Positions 42,352-52,345 of a stretch of 64,000 nt of DNA are shown piece after piece. The stretch spans positions 124,001-188,000 of the forward strand of contig NZ_JBCFBA010000001.1 of the NCBI RefSeq assembly GCF_038562415.1, written 5' to 3'. The first letter of the stretch is position 1; every line of letters begins with the position of its first letter. The notes below the pieces were generated by a model, which did no database searches, was not told the origin of the DNA, and saw only the letters and a program-made list of their open reading frames with translations. This DNA comes from Solidesulfovibrio sp. GTDB taxonomy: Bacteria; Desulfobacterota; Desulfovibrionia; Desulfovibrionales; Desulfovibrionaceae. A program made the translations under genes and the position numbers.

Positions 42352-43206
42352 TCACAGGGGCTGTTCCATGAGGATTTCGCGGACCTCGGCGATCTGTTCG
42401 AGGATGGCGGCCATGACGTTCTCCATCTGGAGGGGGCTTATGTCGAGGCGGGCGAACACGGCCTGGGAGGGCGCGTACTGCATGCCGTCGATGCCCATGC
42501 CGATGCCCGTCATCTTGGCGATCACGTCGCCCACGTGCACGAGGTCCAGGGCCAGGTCGGGTTCGGGGCAGTCGTCGGGGCGCAGCCGGTAGCGCACCAC
42601 GTTGACGATGGGGACGGGGATGGACCAGCGTTCCAGGAGGATGGCCCCGAGCTCGGCGTGGTTGATGCCAAGCACCTCCTCCTCGGCCTTTTCGAAGGGG
42701 ATCTGGCGCTGGTGGGCCAGTTCGAGGATGGGGCCGGCGTCCACTTCCAGAAACGAGCCCATGACGGTCTTGCCGATGTTGACGAGCAGGCCGGCGGTGA
42801 AGGTGTGGGGAGGGGCAGTGAGGTCCAGTTCCCGGGCCAGGGTTTCCGAAGCCGTGGCCACGGCCACGGAGTGTTCCAGGAGCCCGCCGGGGGGCAGGCC
42901 GTAGCCCTTGATTTCGTAGCGCGTCATGGGCGCCACGCCCGAAGCGATCACCAGCTGGTAGACCCGGTTGAGCCCCAGGCGGGCCAGGGCCTCGCGCACC
43001 GAGGCCACCTTGCCGCTGCCGCCGAAAAAGGCCGAATTGGCCATGCGCAGCACGTTGACGGTCAGCCCCGGGTCGTATTCGATGATCTTGGCCAACTGGC
43101 GCAGGTCGGCGTCCGGATTGCCGATGTAGGCCAGGACCTTCTGCACGGGCATGGGCATTTGCGGAATGGCAAAGGCCTTTTGGATGATTTCCTCGCGTCG
43201 GCTCAT
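42352..43206 (-). CDS. HDOD-domain protein
   Basis: This 284-residue protein has the HDOD pattern, an HD-related output domain lacking catalytic HD residues. Blocks MPMPVQKVLAYIGNPDAD near 18-35, LTVNVLRMANSAFFG near 48-62 and GLLVNIGKTVMG near 144-155 are characteristic. HDOD proteins act in signal transduction, often beside chemotaxis and cyclic di-GMP genes. The start codon overlaps the cheD stop (ATGA), so they are coupled. Confidence 0.88.
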   Translation of the reverse strand: MSRREEIIQKAFAIPQMPMPVQKVLAYIGNPDADLRQLAKIIEYDPGLTVNVLRMANSAFFGGSGKVASVREALARLGLNRVYQLVIASGVAPMTRYEIKGYGLPPGGLLEHSVAVATASETLARELDLTAPPHTFTAGLLVNIGKTVMGSFLEVDAGPILELAHQRQIPFEKAEEEVLGINHAELGAILLERWSIPVPIVNVVRYRLRPDDCPEPDLALDLVHVGDVIAKMTGIGMGIDGMQYAPSQAVFARLDISPLQMENVMAAILEQIAEVREILMEQPL

Positions 43207-43676
43207 AACTCCCAGGACCTCCCGCAAGATGAGATCACAACCCGGCCCGTTTCCGCGTAAAGGCGCATGGTGCGCGGTATGGTGCCACCCACGTCTTCGG
43301 CGGCCAGACGCATGTCATTGACCTGCAGCAGCTTTTCCAGTGCCGCGAAATTGTTGGCTCCCGTGTCGAACTGGTTGGAAATGTGCATCATGCGGCCGCA
43401 GCCCGCCGCCTTGAGGATGAGGTTTTCCCGGCTGGCCCCGCGGCCGAACATGGCCCGCATCATCTGCGGCACGCCGGTGTTGACGTACATGTAGGGGTTT
43501 TTGAGCGTCGCCTTGCCGTCGCGGGCCAGGGGGAGCAGGCAATGGATGAGCCCGGCCACGCCGGCCCGGGGGTCGTAGGCGGCCAGACCCAGGCAGGAGC
43601 CCAGGGCATGGGTGACCAGGACGTCCTTGGCCCGTCCGGTGACTTTCATGTCGGAGATGCTGACGACGATCTCCAT
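43203..43676 (-). CDS. cheD: Chemoreceptor glutamine deamidase CheD
   Basis: CheD deamidates glutamines on chemoreceptors and in some species helps CheC act on CheY-P. The 157-residue protein has the catalytic triad in THALGSCLGL (Thr22, Cys28) and GLIHCLLP (His45), the normal arrangement. It is the first gene of the long minus-strand flagellar unit. Confidence 0.93.
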   Translation of the reverse strand: MEIVVSISDMKVTGRAKDVLVTHALGSCLGLAAYDPRAGVAGLIHCLLPLARDGKATLKNPYMYVNTGVPQMMRAMFGRGASRENLILKAAGCGRMMHISNQFDTGANNFAALEKLLQVNDMRLAAEDVGGTIPRTMRLYAETGRVVISSCGRSWEL

Positions 43677-43736
43677 GGGTGCTAATCCGCGAGGGTTCCT
43701 TGAATTGCTGGGGTGGGTCATCGGCCCGAAGGCGGC

Positions 43737-43770
43737 AACCTAGCCGGAAAGCCCGGCAAGGACAAGGCCG
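43737..43770 (-). promoter_or_regulatory. Candidate promoter(s) for the cheD-flagellar unit
   Basis: On the minus strand TTGTCC (43760-43765) and TAGGTT (43737-43742), 17 bases apart, form a moderate sigma-70 candidate. Overlapping it, CGGCCTTGTCCTTGCC (43755-43770) has sigma-54 GG/GC spacing. Both are weak; one of them could start the 13-kb unit. Confidence 0.3.
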
Positions 43771-43867
43771 CCGCCACAAGGAGGTGGACAGAAACCGGCC
43801 GAGCGAATACCTTGCCCCGGCTTTCAGGTCTGCAAGGCGGGGCGGCCGGCCTCGCGGGGAGTGGGCG

Positions 43868-44446
43868 ATGTCCATCGAGTTCCTCAAACAGGTCATCGAG
43901 CAGTACGGCTATCTGGCGCTCTTCATCGGGACGTTCCTGGAAGGGGAGACCATCCTCCTTTTGGCGGGTTTCGCCGCCCAGTCGCCGCAGTTCGGCCTGG
44001 ACCTGCGCTGGGTCGTCCTGTCGGCCTTCGCCGGCAGCCTGGCCGGGGACCAGACGGCCTTTTTCATCGGCCGCCACTACGGGCGCAAGCTTGTGGCCAA
44101 AAGCGAAAAATGGCGGGCCCGCTCGGAAAAGGTCCACGGCATGCTCGCCAAATACCACGAGGTCCTCATCCTGTCCTTCCGCTTTTTCTACGGCTTGCGC
44201 AACCTGACGCCCTTCGTGCTGGGCACGGCCGAGATTTCCGTGCGCAAGTTCTTCCTTCTTAACGCCATCGGCGCGGCCGTGTGGGCCGTGGCCTTCGCCC
44301 TGACGGGCTATGTCTTCGGCAGCCTGCTGGAAAACGTCCTGACGCGGGTCATCGACAACGTCCACCATGCGGAACTGGCCGTTCTGGGCCTGGTGGCCGT
44401 GGCCATGGCCGTGCTGTGGGTGGTCAGGCGGGTGCGCCGCCGTTGA
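43868..44446 (+). CDS. DedA-family membrane protein
   Basis: This 192-residue protein has four to five membrane helices and the DedA signature region (FIGTFLEGETILLLAG near 18-33, GDQTAFFIGRHYGRK near 60-74, and RFFYGLRNLTPFVLGT near 103-118). DedA proteins are proposed to move undecaprenyl phosphate or phospholipids across the membrane. It is divergent from cheD and followed 224 bases later by the chemosensory operon. ATG at 43868. Confidence 0.88.
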   Translation: MSIEFLKQVIEQYGYLALFIGTFLEGETILLLAGFAAQSPQFGLDLRWVVLSAFAGSLAGDQTAFFIGRHYGRKLVAKSEKWRARSEKVHGMLAKYHEVLILSFRFFYGLRNLTPFVLGTAEISVRKFFLLNAIGAAVWAVAFALTGYVFGSLLENVLTRVIDNVHHAELAVLGLVAVAMAVLWVVRRVRRR

Positions 44447-44670
44447 GGCCCCGGCCTCCAGCTTCCCGGCCTGCCGCGCCCGGCGCCGGACGTTTCCCGT
44501 TGCCGCCCGCGCCGTGGCCGACGGCAACGAACCGTTTGTTTTTTACGTGGAAAAGTGTAAGTGCGACAGAGTCCCGATGCCTTCTTCTGGGGACGTGTTT
44601 CGCGCCGGATGCCGTCGTGCGGGAATCGCGGCGCACAGCTTCTGTAATGCCGAAGACGGAGCCGGAGACA

Positions 44671-46467
44671 ATGGGCGATACCAGCCAGAACACGCGCGCG
44701 GCGGCCACGGCCCTGAACCGGTGCCGCAAGGCGCTTGGCGGCGTGGAACAAGGACTGTCCGATCTCATGCGGGGGCGCGAGCGGGTTTTTCTCGACCTCG
44801 GCAACGACCTCATGCGCCTGGAATCCGGGTGCGAGGGCCTTTCCCAAAACGCCGGGGAACTGGCGGCCTGCTCCTCGGGGCTGGACCTGCACGAGGCCCT
44901 GGACCGCTCGGCGGGTGAACTGGCCGCCCTGACCTCGGCCGCCTCGGACGAGGCCGGCCAGGAGAGCCTGCGGGATATCGGCGCCGTGGCCGGCATCATC
45001 GAGGAGCTCTCGAGCATCGTCTCGGCCTTCGCCAGGGTCGTCAAGCACCTCTCCATGCTCGGCATCGCCACCCGCATCGAAAGCGCCCGGCTCGGCGGCG
45101 ACGGCCGCGGCTTTTCCACCCTGGCCGACGACGTGGAAAAGCTCGCCCACCAGATCGTCGAGCACTGCGCCGGCATCGCCGCCAAGGTCGAGGCCTTGCG
45201 CGGCCACGTGGCCTCGGCCCGGGAAAGCACGCTGTCCATCATCCGGGCCCAGGAGAAGTGCTTCGAACTCATCTCCCGGGAGCTCACGGCCAATTTCGCC
45301 GACCTGGCCGCCATGTCGGAACGTTCGGCGCAGCTGTCCGACGAACTGGCGCGTAGCGCCGCGGCCATCCGGGCCGATATCGGCCAGGCGGTCAGGTCCT
45401 TGCAGTTCCACGACATCGTGCGCCAGCAGATCGAGCATGTCGCCCAGGCCCTGTCCGAGGTGAACCGGGAGATCGACGAGGCCCAAACCGAGGACCACGA
45501 GGACCTCCTCGACCTGGCCGCCTTCGTGGCCGACGTGCTGGCCCTGCAGGATTCCCAGCTCGACAGCGCGGACACGCATTTCACCGATGCCGCCAACCGC
45601 CTGCGCGATTCCTTGAGCTCGCTTGCCGAGCGCATCCGGGGCATCGCCGCGGCCATCGTCGCCACCGTCGGCGAAAAGGCCGGGGACAGCCCCCTGGGCC
45701 GCGTCGAGGCCGGCATCGCCACGGTCAAGGGGCAGATGGGGGATTTCGCCGCCCAAGGCGAGGCCCTGGGCGGCATCATGGATTCCGTGGCCGCCACCAT
45801 CTCCGGCATGGGCGGCACCATCGAGGCCATCGAGGACGTGGGCGCGGAAATCGAACTGATCGCCATAAACGCCAGCATCAAGGCCGCCCATACCGGCACG
45901 GCCGGCGCGGCCCTGGGCGTCCTGGCCCTGGCCATCCAGCGCCTGTCGGTCGATGCCCGACGCCTGACCGACGACGTGGCCCGCATCCTCAAGACGATTT
46001 TCGAGGCCTCGCGCACGTTGCAGGAGACCGCCAGCCGGCACAACGACCAGTCGGCCTCCCGGCGCGTGGTGGACGAACTCGATGGCGCCCTGGGCGGGAC
46101 CAGGGCCTGTTCCGAACGCAGCCTGACGCTTTTCGCCGACCTGCGCGACCAAAGCGCCGCCTTGGGCGAGCGGGCGGCCGGCATCGCCCGGGGCATCGAT
46201 TTCGACAAGGACATCGGGGCGCGGCTGGCGGCCATCCGCCGGACCCTGACCGAACAGGCGGCCGTGGCCGGCGACCACGCCCCTCCCGGCGGCGGCCGCA
46301 GCGCCCGGCTGCGCGGCCTCTACGACCGCTACACCATGGAGGCCGAGCGGGCCGTGCACGAGGCGGCCTTCGGCCTGGCCCCGGGGGCGGCGGCGAAACC
46401 GGCCGCCGGCCCGGCCGCGGCCACGGACACCGCGGGAGCGTTCGGAGACAATGTCGAACTGTTCTGA
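44671..46467 (+). CDS. Soluble chemoreceptor-like protein, two signalling-tip-like modules
   Basis: This 598-residue protein has no membrane helix. It contains long alpha-helical coiled-coil regions with two parts that resemble the methyl-accepting signalling tip, GIATRIESARLGG near 131-143 with GRGFSTLADDVEKLA, and AINASIKAAHTGTAGAALGVLALAIQRL near 397-424 (read in parts). Between them is FHDIVRQQIEHV. The C-terminus ends in GDNVELF, an acidic-hydrophobic tail. It is the first gene of an operon with cheA, cheW, cheR and cheB, so it probably feeds this kinase from the cytoplasm. Confidence 0.8.
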   Translation: MGDTSQNTRAAATALNRCRKALGGVEQGLSDLMRGRERVFLDLGNDLMRLESGCEGLSQNAGELAACSSGLDLHEALDRSAGELAALTSAASDEAGQESLRDIGAVAGIIEELSSIVSAFARVVKHLSMLGIATRIESARLGGDGRGFSTLADDVEKLAHQIVEHCAGIAAKVEALRGHVASARESTLSIIRAQEKCFELISRELTANFADLAAMSERSAQLSDELARSAAAIRADIGQAVRSLQFHDIVRQQIEHVAQALSEVNREIDEAQTEDHEDLLDLAAFVADVLALQDSQLDSADTHFTDAANRLRDSLSSLAERIRGIAAAIVATVGEKAGDSPLGRVEAGIATVKGQMGDFAAQGEALGGIMDSVAATISGMGGTIEAIEDVGAEIELIAINASIKAAHTGTAGAALGVLALAIQRLSVDARRLTDDVARILKTIFEASRTLQETASRHNDQSASRRVVDELDGALGGTRACSERSLTLFADLRDQSAALGERAAGIARGIDFDKDIGARLAAIRRTLTEQAAVAGDHAPPGGGRSARLRGLYDRYTMEAERAVHEAAFGLAPGAAAKPAAGPAAATDTAGAFGDNVELF

Positions 46468-46509
46468 TGCGCCGCGAGCGCGGCCGTCGGGAGGGGAGGG
46501 GGCCCGGCC

Positions 46510-48633
46510 ATGATTTCCCAGGAAGAGGCCCATCGTGCCGCGTTTGTGGAAGAGGCCCGCGACCTGCTGGCCGAGCTGGAAACCTCGCTTCTGGAACTCG
46601 AGCGCGCGCCCGACGACCTCGACCTCCTGCACAAGATCTTCCGCGCCCTGCACACGATCAAGGGCTCCGGAGCCATGTTCGGCTTCGACGACATCACCGC
46701 CTTCACCCACGACGTGGAAAGCGTCTTCGACCGCTTGCGCAACGGACTTTTTCGGGTCAACCGCCAACTGCTCGACCTGTCGCTGCGGGCCTGCGACCAC
46801 ATCCGCGCCCTGCTGGACATCCCGCCGGGACAGGAGGCCGGGCTGGCCCGGGACGGTCGGGACATCCTCGACGGGCTGCGGGCCTTTGGCGGCGAACCCG
46901 AGCCTGCCGCGCCGCCCCGGACCGCCGAACCCGCCCCCGGCGCGCGTCCGGCCGCCCCCCGTATCTTCCGGCTGCGCTTCAAGCCCCGGGCCGACATGCT
47001 GGCCACGGGCAACAACCCCCTGCACCTCATCGAAGATGTCCGGGCCATGGGCGACTGCCGGCTCTACGTCCACGTGGAGGACGTCCCGGAGCTTGCGGCC
47101 CTTAAACCCGAGGCCTGCCTGGTCTGGTGGGACTGCGTGCTGCGCGCCGAGGCCGACCGGTCCAGCCTGGCCGACGTGTTCGTTTTCGTCGAGGACGACT
47201 GCGACCTGACCGTGGATGTCCTCGACGACGGCGGCGCCCCGGACGGCGCGTTCATCCACCGCCGGCTGGGCGAGATCCTGGTGGCCCGCGGCGACATCGC
47301 CCAGGCCGACCTGGAGGAGGCCCTGTCCTCCCAGCGCCGGCTGGGCGACATCCTGTCCGACAGGGGGCTCGTGCACCCCGAGGCCGTGGCCTCGGCGCTG
47401 TGCGAGCAGCAGGCCGTGCTGGAACTGGCCCAGAAGACCCCCGAGCGCGAGAAGACGGCCAGCATTCGGGTGGCCGCCGACAAGCTCGACACCCTGGTCG
47501 ACCTCGTGGGCGAACTGGTCATCGTCCAGGCGCAGATCCGCCAGGCCGTGGAAGTCTGCGGCGACCCCGGCCTGCGCGGCCTGGCCGAACACCTGGAACG
47601 CCTGGGCGACAGCCTGCGCGATTCCACGCTGTCCATCCGCATGCTGCCCATCGGCGCCACCTTCGCCAAGTTCCGCCGCCTGGTCCGCGACCTGGCCGGC
47701 GAACTGGGCAAGGAGGTCGAACTCGTCACCCAGGGCGAGGAGACCGAGCTCGACAAGACCGTCATCGAACGGCTGGGCGACCCGCTGGTCCATCTGCTAC
47801 GCAACAGCATCGACCACGGCATCGAGCCGCCGGGCGTCCGGCAGGCCGCCGGCAAGCCCCGCGGCGGCGTCATCCGCCTCAGCGCCGCCCACGCCGGCGG
47901 CGAGGTGGTCATCCGCGTGGCCGACGACGGCGCCGGCCTCGACGCCGAGGCCATCCGCCACCGGGCCGTGGAACGCGGCCTTTTGCCCCCCGACGCCGAG
48001 GCCGGCCCCAGGGAGGTCTACAACCTCATTTTCCTGCCGGGCTTTTCCACGGCCAGGGCCGTCACCAACGTTTCCGGCCGGGGCGTGGGCATGGACGTGG
48101 TCAAGCGGGCCATCGAGGGCCTTCGCGGCTCGGTGGAAATCGACTCCGTCCCCGGCCGGGGCGCGTCGGTTTCCGTGCGCCTGCCCCTGACCCTGGCCAT
48201 CATCGACGGCTTGCAGGTGCAGGTGGGCGCGGAGTATTACGTTGTCCCGCTGGAGTTGGTCGAGGAGTGCGTGGAAAGGACCCGGTCCGGGGATCGGGCC
48301 GAACCCGGCGTGCTGCGCCTGCGCGGCGAGGCGGTGCCGTGCCTGCGCCTGCGCCGGGCCTTCGCCATCGCCGGGGAGCCGCCGGCCATCGAGCCCATCG
48401 TGGTGGCCACGGTGGACGGCGAGCGGGTGGGGCTGGTCGTGGACAGGGTCGTGGGCGAGCATCAGACCGTCATCAAGGGCCTGGGGCCGCTGTACCGCGA
48501 CATCGTGGAATTTTCCGGAGCCACCATCCGGGGGGACGGCCGCATGGCCCTGATCCTGGACGTGGCGGCGCTGGTGCGCCGGGCGGCCGGCGAGGACGGG
48601 GGACGCGCGTCCTTCGCCCACGACGGCGCCTGA
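46510..48633 (+). CDS. cheA: Chemotaxis histidine kinase CheA
   Basis: The 707-residue kinase has P1 (1-105) with phospho-acceptor His48 in LHTIKGSG, a P2-like binding domain (about 155-240), an extra helical module near 248-300 (RLGEILVARGDIAQADLEEAL) that resembles the MshEN/GspE N-terminal repeat, P3 dimerisation (about 317-375), P4 with HLLRNSIDHG, DDGAGLD and GRGVGMDVV, and P5 (CheW-like, about 560-690). It phosphorylates CheY and CheB. ATG at 46510. It is 42 bases after the receptor gene and 42 before cheW. Confidence 0.95.
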   Translation: MISQEEAHRAAFVEEARDLLAELETSLLELERAPDDLDLLHKIFRALHTIKGSGAMFGFDDITAFTHDVESVFDRLRNGLFRVNRQLLDLSLRACDHIRALLDIPPGQEAGLARDGRDILDGLRAFGGEPEPAAPPRTAEPAPGARPAAPRIFRLRFKPRADMLATGNNPLHLIEDVRAMGDCRLYVHVEDVPELAALKPEACLVWWDCVLRAEADRSSLADVFVFVEDDCDLTVDVLDDGGAPDGAFIHRRLGEILVARGDIAQADLEEALSSQRRLGDILSDRGLVHPEAVASALCEQQAVLELAQKTPEREKTASIRVAADKLDTLVDLVGELVIVQAQIRQAVEVCGDPGLRGLAEHLERLGDSLRDSTLSIRMLPIGATFAKFRRLVRDLAGELGKEVELVTQGEETELDKTVIERLGDPLVHLLRNSIDHGIEPPGVRQAAGKPRGGVIRLSAAHAGGEVVIRVADDGAGLDAEAIRHRAVERGLLPPDAEAGPREVYNLIFLPGFSTARAVTNVSGRGVGMDVVKRAIEGLRGSVEIDSVPGRGASVSVRLPLTLAIIDGLQVQVGAEYYVVPLELVEECVERTRSGDRAEPGVLRLRGEAVPCLRLRRAFAIAGEPPAIEPIVVATVDGERVGLVVDRVVGEHQTVIKGLGPLYRDIVEFSGATIRGDGRMALILDVAALVRRAAGEDGGRASFAHDGA

Positions 48634-48675
48634 TGCCCCTTGTCCGTAAACGCCCGACATCGGGAGGACCCTGTC

Positions 48676-49188
48676 ATGGCCGAGGCCGTACAAACGAACG
48701 ACAACCAGTACCTGACCTTCACCCTCGAACGCGAGCAGTTCGCCCTGGACATCGCCTCGGTGCGCGAGGTCCTCGAACTCGTCAACATCACCCGCGTGCC
48801 CCGCACCCCGGACTACATCCGCGGCGTCATCAACCTGCGCGGCCGGGCCGTGCCCGTGGTCGACCTCAAGCTCAAGTTCGGCATGGGCGCCACCGCGCGC
48901 ACGGTCAATACCTGCATCATCATCGTGGAGGTCACCCTCGACGGCGAGGCGACCGTGCTCGGCGCCCTGGCCGACTCGGTCCAGGAGGTCTACGAGATGG
49001 AGTCCTCCCAGATCGAGCCCACCCCGCGCATGGGCACCCCCATCCGGGCCGAGTTCATCCGGGGCATGGGCAAATCCGGGGACCAGTTCATCATCATCCT
49101 CGACATCGGCAAGGTCTTCACCGCCCTGGAACTGGCCGGCCTGGCCCAGGCCATGGGCGAGACGGCCCCCGAGAGCGTGGAGGCCTGA
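48676..49188 (+). CDS. cheW: Chemotaxis coupling protein CheW
   Basis: CheW couples receptors to CheA. The 170-residue protein has the family blocks YLTFTLEREQFALDI near 10-24, VREVLEL, VPRTPDYIRGVINLRG near 42-57 and VVDLKLKFG. ATG at 48676 has GGGAGG at proper spacing. It lies between cheA and cheR. Confidence 0.95.
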   Translation: MAEAVQTNDNQYLTFTLEREQFALDIASVREVLELVNITRVPRTPDYIRGVINLRGRAVPVVDLKLKFGMGATARTVNTCIIIVEVTLDGEATVLGALADSVQEVYEMESSQIEPTPRMGTPIRAEFIRGMGKSGDQFIIILDIGKVFTALELAGLAQAMGETAPESVEA

Positions 49189-49193
49189 TCCGC

Positions 49194-50054
49194 ATGGCCT
49201 CCAACGGCGGTTCCACCCGGGCCAGCGGCCTGACCTCCATGACGGAAAAGGAGTTCCGGCGCTTAAGCGACTTCATCCATACCGAAGTCGGGATCAAGCT
49301 GCCCCTGTCCAAGAAGGTCATGGTGGAGGCCCGGCTGCAAAAACGGCTGCGCCTGCTCGGCCTGTCCGGCTACGGCCCGTACTACGAATTCCTGTTCAGC
49401 CCCCGGGGCCTGGACGAGGAGCTTGTCCACTTAATCGACGTCATCACCACCAACACCACGGAATTTTTCCGCGAACCGCGCCATTTCGAGGTCCTGTCCC
49501 AGGACGTCCTGCCGTCCTGGCGCACCGCCCATGGCCCGGCCCGGCCCTTCCGGCTGTGGAGCGCCGGCTGCTCCACCGGCGAGGAGCCCTACACCCTGGC
49601 CATCGTGCTGTCCGAATACGCCCAGCGGGCCAGCGGGTTCCGCTTTTCCATCATGGCCACGGACATCTCCACCCGGGTCCTGAGCCTGGCCAGAAACGGC
49701 GTCTATCCGGAGGAACGGCTGGACAAGCTTCCCCTGGAAATCAAGCGGCGCTACTTCCTGCGCAGCAAGGACCGGTCGCGAAAGCTCGTGCGATTGATGC
49801 CGGAACTGCGTAAGGTTATTGATTTCAGACGGTTGAACTTCATGGAGCCCTTCAGCTTCCCCGAGCCCCTGGACACCATCTTCTGCCGCAACGTCATGAT
49901 CTATTTCGACCGGGTCACCCAGGAGCAGCTGCTCACGAAATTCTGCCTGCAACTGCGCTCCGGGGGGTTCCTTTTCATCGGCCATTCCGAAAGTCTCACG
50001 GGTATGGACTTGCCCTTGCGCCAGCATGCACCCACGGTATATAGAAAAGTTTGA
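49194..50054 (+). CDS. cheR: Chemoreceptor methyltransferase CheR
   Basis: CheR methylates receptor glutamates using SAM. The 286-residue protein has the N-terminal helical domain, ITTNTTEFFREPRHF near 84-98, WSAGCSTGEEPYTLA near 119-133 (SAM motif I), ATDIS, and NFMEPFSFPEPLDTIFCRNVMIYF near 223-246 (read in parts). ATG at 49194 is 5 bases after cheW. The C-terminal receptor-tethering tail is absent. Confidence 0.95.
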   Translation: MASNGGSTRASGLTSMTEKEFRRLSDFIHTEVGIKLPLSKKVMVEARLQKRLRLLGLSGYGPYYEFLFSPRGLDEELVHLIDVITTNTTEFFREPRHFEVLSQDVLPSWRTAHGPARPFRLWSAGCSTGEEPYTLAIVLSEYAQRASGFRFSIMATDISTRVLSLARNGVYPEERLDKLPLEIKRRYFLRSKDRSRKLVRLMPELRKVIDFRRLNFMEPFSFPEPLDTIFCRNVMIYFDRVTQEQLLTKFCLQLRSGGFLFIGHSESLTGMDLPLRQHAPTVYRKV

Positions 50055-51161
<1,107 letters not shown>

Positions 51162-51245
51162 CCGGCAAACCCTCTGGAAACCATCCGGTTTTGCGCCTAT
51201 GCAAGGCCTGCGGCGCTTCCCGTCGCGTCCGCTTTTCGCCAACCC

Positions 51246-51288
51246 CCGAAGACGCCGCGCGGGACCGTCTTCGGTCGCCATTTTCCCG
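51246..51288 (+). terminator. Possible terminator after cheB
   Basis: An 8-base perfect stem (CCGAAGAC at 51246-51253 and GTCTTCGG at 51267-51274) with a 13-base loop is followed by CATTTTCC. The T tract is short, so the call is weak. Confidence 0.35.
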
Positions 51289-51302
51289 CAAAGGTTCGCG
51301 GC

Positions 51303-52304
51303 ATGGACAAGGTATTGCTTGATTACGGCAGCGGCGGCCGGGCCTCCCACCGCTTCGTGGCCGACCTCTTTTTCCGCCATCTCGGCAACGACATCCTGGC
51401 CCGCATGGACGACGCCGCCGTGCTGGCCCTTTCCGGCCCGGTGGCCATGAGCACCGACAGCTTCGTGGTGGACCCGATCTTTTTCCCGGGCGGCGACATC
51501 GGCTCCCTGGCCGTGCACGGCACGGTCAACGACGTGGCCATGATGGGCGCCCGGCCCCTTTTCCTCACCTGCGGCTTCATCCTGGAGGAAGGGCTGCCCA
51601 TGGCCGATCTCGAGCGCATCGTGGCCTCCATGGGCCAGGCGGCGCGCGAGGCCGGGGTGCGCATCGTGGCCGGCGACACCAAGGTCGTGCCCAGGGGCGC
51701 GGCGGACAAGATCTTCATCAACACCACCGGTCTGGGCGAGATCCTGGTCGATCCGGCCCCCGGCGGCCACCGGGCCGCCCCGGGCGACGCCGTCCTCGTC
51801 TCCGGCTCCATGGGCGACCACGGCCTGACCATCCTGTCCACGCGCCAGGGGTTGTCCTTCGACGCGCCCGTGGCCAGCGACAGCGCTTCCCTCGGCGGGC
51901 TCGTGAGCCGGCTGCTGGCCGCCGTGCCCGACGTCCACGTGCTGCGCGACCCCACCCGGGGGGGGCTGGCCACCACCTTAAACGAAATCGCCGGCCAATC
52001 CGGGGTCGGCATCGAGCTGACCCAGGCGGCCATTCCCGTAACCCCCACCGTGGCCGGCGGCTGCGCCGTGCTGGGGCTCGATCCGCTCTATCTGGCCAAC
52101 GAGGGCAAGTGCATCTGCATCGTGCCCGAGGCAGCGGCGCCGGCGGCCCTCGACGCCTTGCGGGCCGATCCCCTGGGCGCGGGCGCGGCGGTCATCGGCC
52201 GGGTCGTGGCCGAGCATCCGGGCAAGGTGGCCCTGGTCACGCCCCTGGGCGGCAAGCGGCTCCTCGGCATGCTGGAGGGGGAACAGCTCCCCCGCATCTG
52301 CTGA
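51303..52304 (+). CDS. hypE: Hydrogenase maturation protein HypE
   Basis: HypE makes the cyanide ligands of [NiFe]-hydrogenase iron, dehydrating a carbamoyl group on its C-terminal cysteine using ATP. The 333-residue protein has the PurM-like fold with SGGRASH near 10-16, TDSFVVDP near 51-58, [11 protein letters not shown] near 73-83, VAGDTKVV near 121-128, and the diagnostic terminal PRIC with Cys333. No other hyp gene is beside it; hypF, hypC and hypD must lie elsewhere. It follows cheB by 141 bases and precedes dapB. Confidence 0.95.
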   Translation: MDKVLLDYGSGGRASHRFVADLFFRHLGNDILARMDDAAVLALSGPVAMSTDSFVVDPIFFPGGDIGSLAVHGTVNDVAMMGARPLFLTCGFILEEGLPMADLERIVASMGQAAREAGVRIVAGDTKVVPRGAADKIFINTTGLGEILVDPAPGGHRAAPGDAVLVSGSMGDHGLTILSTRQGLSFDAPVASDSASLGGLVSRLLAAVPDVHVLRDPTRGGLATTLNEIAGQSGVGIELTQAAIPVTPTVAGGCAVLGLDPLYLANEGKCICIVPEAAAPAALDALRADPLGAGAAVIGRVVAEHPGKVALVTPLGGKRLLGMLEGEQLPRIC

Positions 52305-52345
52305 CGGGATTTTTCACCAACTTCTACGGCAAAGGGAGCGCGGAC

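Noticed and set aside
44530-44582. AT-richer stretch before the che operon that resembles a sigma-28 promoter (TAAG and CCCGATGC)
   Set aside because: The spacing of the two elements is 11 bases instead of about 15, so the sigma-28 consensus is not met.
46929-47100. Possible frameshift or separate gene in the middle of cheA
   Set aside because: The region reads as a P2-like domain in the same frame, with conserved-type FVFVEDDCDL, so it is part of CheA.
44308-47793. 1161-codon minus-strand open frame opposite the chemoreceptor and cheA
   Set aside because: Very long but a shadow: residue composition is Gly/His/Gln/Val rich without domains, and the plus strand has unmistakable receptor and CheA motifs.
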